Shown: positions 60,570 through 64,000 of the stretch, one piece after another
How positions within the stretch are numbered: the first letter of the stretch is position 1
How the letters are laid out: each line of letters opens with the position of its first letter
From: Terriglobia bacterium
Lineage (GTDB): Bacteria > Acidobacteriota > Terriglobia > Acidiferrales > UBA7541
Assembly (NCBI GenBank): GCA_020072805.1
Contig: JAIQGC010000006.1
Coordinates: 1 to 64,000 of the forward strand
DNA length: 64,000 bases
Direction: 5' to 3'
Made by a program: the position numbers and the translations under genes
The notes under the pieces: generated by a model
Told to the model about the DNA's origin: nothing
Seen by the model: only the letters and a program-made list of their open reading frames with translations
Databases searched by the model: none

Positions 60570-61094
60570 CTACAACTCTTCCATCGTGAAATTCGTGTTC
60601 GTGAAGATGCAGATCTCGCTGGCGATGCGCATGGATTCCTGCGCCACTTCCTTCGCGCTCATCTTCGTGTTCTTCAGCAGCGCCCGTCCCGCCGACAGCG
60701 CGTATGTCCCTCCCGACCCGATTGCGCAGATCCCGTCATCCGGCTCGATCACGTCCCCGTTGCCGGACAGCAGAAACGTCCCTTTCCCGTCGGCCACGAT
60801 CAGCAGCGCTTCCAGGTGCCGCAGAGCACGGTCCTTGCGCCATTCCTTGGCCAGCTCCACCGCTGCCTTGGCCAGATTCCCCGAATACTCCTGCAGCTTC
60901 CCTTCGAATCGCTCGAAAAGTGACAGCGCATCCGCCGTCGAGCCCGCGAATCCCGCCAGCACCTTGTCGTTGAACAGCCGCCGCGTCTTTCGCGCCGTGT
61001 GCTTCATCACGTGATCGCCCATGGTCACCTGCCCATCCGCGATCAGCACCACTTTCCCTTCCTTGCGCACGCACAACACCGTCGTTCCATGCAT
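60570..61094 (-). CDS. hslV: HslV peptidase of the HslUV protease
   Basis: This 174-aa threonine-protease subunit forms the double-ring proteolytic core. It starts [15 protein letters not shown], where the catalytic N-terminal threonine is exposed after processing, as in Thermotoga-type Hsl[29 protein letters not shown] and the end [14 protein letters not shown] are typical. The start at 61094 gives normal length; an ATG 9 codons upstream (61121) would add a short propeptide. A TATAAT lies just before the upstream ATG (61128-61133). It is the first gene of the hslVU operon. Confidence 0.94.
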   Translation of the reverse strand: MHGTTVLCVRKEGKVVLIADGQVTMGDHVMKHTARKTRRLFNDKVLAGFAGSTADALSLFERFEGKLQEYSGNLAKAAVELAKEWRKDRALRHLEALLIVADGKGTFLLSGNGDVIEPDDGICAIGSGGTYALSAGRALLKNTKMSAKEVAQESMRIASEICIFTNTNFTMEEL

Positions 61095-61341
61095 CTCGCC
61101 GGACTTTGCTCCGCTGGCCATTCGGGCATTATACAGCGCGGCGGTGGCCCACGCCATTCCGCCCTTTCCGCGGCCCTCCTTGCCCAGTAACCGAATGACG
61201 ACCCCGGTACGCGGGTTCTATTGTCACCGAACCGGAACTGGCGGACACTGGCCCCAAGACGGGCCCTCCGGACTCTTCCTGCAAACCGGGGGTTAAGTGT
61301 TTTCAGTCGAGAAATTTTGCTTCACCAGCCGGGAGGGCGTG

Positions 61342-61680
61342 ATGAGCGAGGACGGCACCAAAGCTCTAGCCGATTGCAGGCGCCGCTATGAGCGCATCGA
61401 TTTGCCCAAGGGCCCCCAGGTCGCCTGGCAGGGCGGCGGCAAGCGCGTGGTCTCCCGCGTTCACAGTCTCTCCATGGGCGGCCTGTTCATCATTACGGAG
61501 AAACCCCTGGATACCGGCACCACCTTGAAACTGATGTTCGATGTCCCCGACGGCAACGTCGAGGCCATGGCCATCGTGCGCACCTGCAATCCCGGCGAAG
61601 GCATGGGCGTTCAATTCAGCAAGATGAACCAGGAAGACCGCGCGCGTCTGGATAAACTGCTGCGCCGCCTGCTGCGCTGA
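61342..61680 (+). CDS. Small PilZ-domain protein with incomplete c-di-GMP motif
   Basis: This 112-aa PilZ-like protein has the RxxxR motif (RRYER) near residue 15, but the second signature reads SLSMGG where (D/N)xSxxG is expected, so the acidic/amide position is lost. Binding of c-di-GMP is therefore uncertain. The beta-barrel layout is otherwise normal (GLFIITEKPLDTGTTLKLMF). ATG 61342 follows GGGAGGG; a frame 15 codons longer lacks support. A second PilZ gene follows in the same direction. Confidence 0.8.
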   Translation: MSEDGTKALADCRRRYERIDLPKGPQVAWQGGGKRVVSRVHSLSMGGLFIITEKPLDTGTTLKLMFDVPDGNVEAMAIVRTCNPGEGMGVQFSKMNQEDRARLDKLLRRLLR

Positions 61681-61870
61681 CCGCCTCGCGCCCGTTTTCT
61701 TCCCTGTGGCCAAACGGGAAACAGCCTCCGGTTTTATTCATTGCTTCCGCGCAGGGGGGGATGAAAGACTGTGACCGAACCACAACCTTGGCCCAGTCTC
61801 TTCGTCTGGCCCGATCCTCTGGCCGGATCGTGAACGGGAAGGCACGCGGCATGGCACGGCTGAAAATCTG

Positions 61871-62197
61871 ATGACCACTTCTCCCCGCCTCTATCGCCGC
61901 CGCTACCGCCGCGTTCCCGTGCCCATTCTCTACTGGGTTACCTGGGAGACCTCCGGCAGGCGCCAGGTTTCCCGCGCCCTCACCGCGGGCCTCGGCGGAA
62001 TGTTTCTCTCCACCACCGACCCCCCGCCCGCGGGCACGTACCTCACGCTCATTTTCGAATGTCCCGGCAAGGAAGTTCAGACCCAGGCCGTTGTCCGCAA
62101 CTCCATCTTCGGCTCCGGCATGGGCGTCGAGTTCAAAGGCATGAAGGATGAAGACCGCAATCAGATCAGCGCTTTGCTGAAGCAGTGGAACCACTGA
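61871..62197 (+). CDS. Small PilZ-domain protein lacking the c-di-GMP signature
   Basis: This 108-aa PilZ-like protein has a very basic N-terminus (RLYRRRYRRV) with an RxxxR-like pair. At the second signature position it reads ALTAGLGGMFL, where both the D/N and the S are missing. It is probably a paralogue of the upstream PilZ gene (same length and overall layout) specialised for protein contact instead of nucleotide binding. The 190-nt gap between the two genes holds no other ORF. Confidence 0.78.
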   Translation: MTTSPRLYRRRYRRVPVPILYWVTWETSGRRQVSRALTAGLGGMFLSTTDPPPAGTYLTLIFECPGKEVQTQAVVRNSIFGSGMGVEFKGMKDEDRNQISALLKQWNH

Positions 62198-62221
62198 GCG
62201 GGGAAGCGCGCCCCCGCGAAC

Positions 62222-63103
62222 TCAGGGCTTGTCCTTCTCTTTCTCTTTGTCCTTGTCCCAGGACTTCTCGGACTCGTGCTTGCCCTTCTTTTTCTTGGCC
62301 ATTGCCGCCCACTGCTTGTCCAGCGACGCCCGCGTGAACAGTTCGTCCGCAATTTTCGGATTGTAGCTGCAATCAAAATAGAACGCCTGATAAATCCGCC
62401 GCCCGTCCCGTTCCCGCGCCACCTGCTTGGGCGACTGCACGCCATCTATGACGTGAAAATTCGAATAGGTGGTCAGCTCCTCGGTGCGTTCCCTCGTCAT
62501 GTCGTTCCGCGTGATCACCACGCTGCGCATCGGCAGGTGCGTCGCCCGGTTGATGGCGATGCGGAACGTGCGCCGCTCCAGGTCCACAATCTCCACCCAG
62601 TCCACTTCCGCCAGATCCACGATGTCGCTCCCGCCGTAGCGGAACACCATTCCCTCTTCCTTCAGCCGCAGCCGCAGCAGCGTGTCCATGTCCCGCTTCA
62701 CCTGTTCCTGGAAGTCGGTGACCGCCGTCGCCGGCTGCTCGCTCACCCCGCCCTTGTCCAGCGACCAACCTGCGTCTCCGGCAAAAAGCTCCACGAAATT
62801 CCCCTTCTTCGTGTACTCCGTGCGGTTCTTGTCCGGATACCGCCAGTAATCCTTGAACGTCGCGTATCCCGTCAGCTCTCCGTTGTGGTCGAACTGCGCC
62901 AGCCGCCCGTCGCACACGCTTTCCCGCACGCCCAGATACGCCGGCCCTCCCAGCGCCGCGGTCATCTGCTGCAATAGTTCGCGCGCCTTCGCCGCGCTGG
63001 CCTCCGGCATCATGGTGTCGGGATTCTGCGCCGCCGTCCGCGGCGCCGCTCCTGCCCCCAACACCGCCGCCAGCACCGCCACTCCCAGCGTTTTTAGCCG
63101 CAC
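62222..63103 (-). CDS. Secreted hypothetical protein
   Basis: This 293-aa protein has a signal peptide (LGVAVLAAVLGAGAAPRTAAQ), a beta-rich middle resembling LolA-type outer-membrane lipoprotein-sorting folds (KDYWRYPDKNRTEYTKKGN, RRTFRIAINRATHLPMRSV), and a basic, lysine-rich C-terminal tail (KKKKGKHESEKSWDKDKEK). The fold guess is tentative. The GTG at 63103 has GGGGGA 8 nt upstream; the longer frame runs antisense into the SDR gene. It overlaps the SDR stop by 10 nt and would be translated after it. Confidence 0.68.
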   Translation of the reverse strand: MRLKTLGVAVLAAVLGAGAAPRTAAQNPDTMMPEASAAKARELLQQMTAALGGPAYLGVRESVCDGRLAQFDHNGELTGYATFKDYWRYPDKNRTEYTKKGNFVELFAGDAGWSLDKGGVSEQPATAVTDFQEQVKRDMDTLLRLRLKEEGMVFRYGGSDIVDLAEVDWVEIVDLERRTFRIAINRATHLPMRSVVITRNDMTRERTEELTTYSNFHVIDGVQSPKQVARERDGRRIYQAFYFDCSYNPKIADELFTRASLDKQWAAMAKKKKGKHESEKSWDKDKEKEKDKP

Positions 63104-63858
63104 AAGACCGATCCCCCGTTTACATTGATGATCTCCCCGGTCATAAAGTTGGCCAGGTCGGACGCCAAAAACAGGATCGGCCCGGCAATCTCTTCCGCCG
63201 TCGCCGGGCGCCCCAGCGGAATCACCGCCGCGGCCATCTTGGCCCCGGCCTTCGTCTGCAGCACCGGGTTGGACATATCCGTCGCCACCCACCCTGGGGC
63301 CACGCTGTTAACCAGGATGTTGTGCCGCGCCAGTTCCGTCGAAAGCCCCTTGGTCAGGCTGATGACCCCTCCCTTGGACGCCCCGTAATGCGTGTGGAAC
63401 GATTCTCCGCGCTGCCCCGCCGTCGAGCTGATGGGAATGATCCGCCCGCCCTTCTGCTTGATCATGTGCGGCACGCAAAAATGAATGATGGAATAGACGC
63501 TCTTCAGGTTCACCCGCATCATCTCGTCCCATTGCGCTTCGCTCATCTTTTCGATCGGCAGGTCCTCCAGGTTCCACACTCCCGCGTTGGCCACCACGAT
63601 GTCCACACGCCCCAGCCGCGCCACGCACTGTTCCACCAGCTTCTTGTTGTCCGCCATCTTCCCGCAATCCGCCTTGAACGCTTCCACCCGCGTCCCGTGT
63701 TTGCGCGCTTCCGCTTCGATCTGCGCCGCCGCTTCCTTGCTCCGGTGGTAGTTGAACACCACGTCGGCTCCCGCCTGCGCGAAGAGTTTTACCGCTGCCG
63801 CTCCGATGCCCCGCGACCCGCCGGTGATAAGTGCCGCCTTGCCTGCCAGTGAAATCAT
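63094..63858 (-). CDS. Short-chain dehydrogenase/reductase, FabG-like
   Basis: This 254-aa SDR enzyme has the cofactor motif TGGSRGIG (~12-19), NAGVWN, the catalytic Ser in ISSTAGQ, and the YxxxK pair in HYGASKGG, with GEIINVNGGSVLCG at the C-terminus. It is probably a 3-oxoacyl-ACP reductase-like or other ketoreductase using NAD(P)H; the substrate is undefined. ATG 63858 has GGGGAGA 4 nt upstream. It partly overlaps the downstream secreted protein gene. Confidence 0.9.
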   Translation of the reverse strand: MISLAGKAALITGGSRGIGAAAVKLFAQAGADVVFNYHRSKEAAAQIEAEARKHGTRVEAFKADCGKMADNKKLVEQCVARLGRVDIVVANAGVWNLEDLPIEKMSEAQWDEMMRVNLKSVYSIIHFCVPHMIKQKGGRIIPISSTAGQRGESFHTHYGASKGGVISLTKGLSTELARHNILVNSVAPGWVATDMSNPVLQTKAGAKMAAAVIPLGRPATAEEIAGPILFLASDLANFMTGEIINVNGGSVLCG

Positions 63859-63920
63859 GAAGTCTCCCCGAAATTGAATGTACGAAAATCGCTACTGCAA
63901 CAGCAAAACTCGCTCCCGGC

Positions 63921-64000
63921 CTATGCCCGCGACCCGTATCCCCGCGCGACCGCCGCTCCCACCAATTCCCGGAACAGTTTCTGCGCCAGCGCATCCTCCG
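63921..64000 (-). CDS. C-terminal fragment of a truncated gene
   Basis: Minus-strand sequence ending at the TAG at 63921-63923 gives 25 or so residues with a plausible protein end (LAQKLFRELVGAAVARGYG). The pattern resembles the final helix of a dehydrogenase-type enzyme, but it is too short to identify. The rest lies beyond the window; it is 63 nt upstream of the SDR gene on the same strand and could be co-transcribed with it. Confidence 0.4.
   Translation of the reverse strand, partial: EDALAQKLFRELVGAAVARGYGSRA

Overview
The window is GC-rich, densely coded bacterial chromosome. A member of the Acidobacteriota is the best guess (inference). The reasons are a very large Oar-type TonB-dependent receptor with an N-terminal carboxypeptidase-regulatory-like domain, several small PilZ proteins, a CreD-like membrane protein, secreted acidobacterial-style hypothetical proteins, and short GC-rich intergenic palindromes. 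There are no rRNA genes, insertion sequences, phage genes or CRISPR arrays. One tRNA, tRNA-Ile2(CAT), is present.

Layout. 0-2.5 kb: the 3' end of a phosphate-uptake operon (pstC end, pstA, pstB, phoU). 2.5-18.4 kb: housekeeping and hypothetical genes, including a DinB-like protein, two NAD(P)-dependent dehydrogenases, a pterin dehydratase, a flippase-like membrane protein, a 612-aa secreted protein, DUF1015, a cation-efflux/zinc-ribbon/STAS group, an MBL-fold hydrolase fused to PilZ, a cytochrome c, an AhpD-like protein and CreD-like. 18.4-27.1 kb (minus strand): a regulator, a secreted amidohydrolase, a spermidine/putrescine-type ABC transporter (potDABC order, potA frameshifted), a secreted N-acyl-D-amino-acid deacylase and an NTF2-like protein. 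27.1-36.8 kb (plus strand, divergent): TonB-dependent receptor, class-III aminotransferase, APC permease, betaine-aldehyde-type dehydrogenase and 4-aminobutyrate-type aminotransferase. 36.8-45.6 kb: a PilZ protein, the tRNA, a MarR regulator, a frameshifted gamma-glutamylputrescine-oxidase-like flavoenzyme, an ABC-F ATPase, then a corrinoid methyl-transfer cassette (corrinoid protein, MttB-family methyltransferase, broken MetH-reactivation-like protein, homocysteine methyltransferase). 45.7-53.3 kb: a conserved unknown, an acyl-AMP ligase/ACP/acyltransferase fusion, and a Tat-type amidase between two MFS transporters. 53.4-61.1 kb (minus): a long tightly packed run from hslV and hslU to an acyl-CoA carboxylase subunit. 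61.3-64 kb: two degenerate PilZ proteins, a secreted protein, a FabG-like SDR and a truncated gene.

How the genes may work together. The central 18-46 kb reads as an accessory amine-catabolism island: outer-membrane receptor, periplasmic deacylases, an inner-membrane polyamine-type ABC transporter plus an APC permease, then flavin oxidation or transamination, aldehyde oxidation and a second transamination, resembling the Puu/Gab logic for putrescine and GABA. Beside it is a set that looks like methionine synthase taken apart, with an MttB-family enzyme in place of the folate module, which would move methyl groups from a methylated amine to homocysteine or another acceptor. Control probably runs through an unusual MerR-XRE-cupin regulator encoded at the divergent point, where a CueR-like dyad overlaps its own promoter. 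Three genes of this island (potA, the oxidase and the reactivase) have a frame change, so the island may be decaying or the assembly may contain small deletions there.
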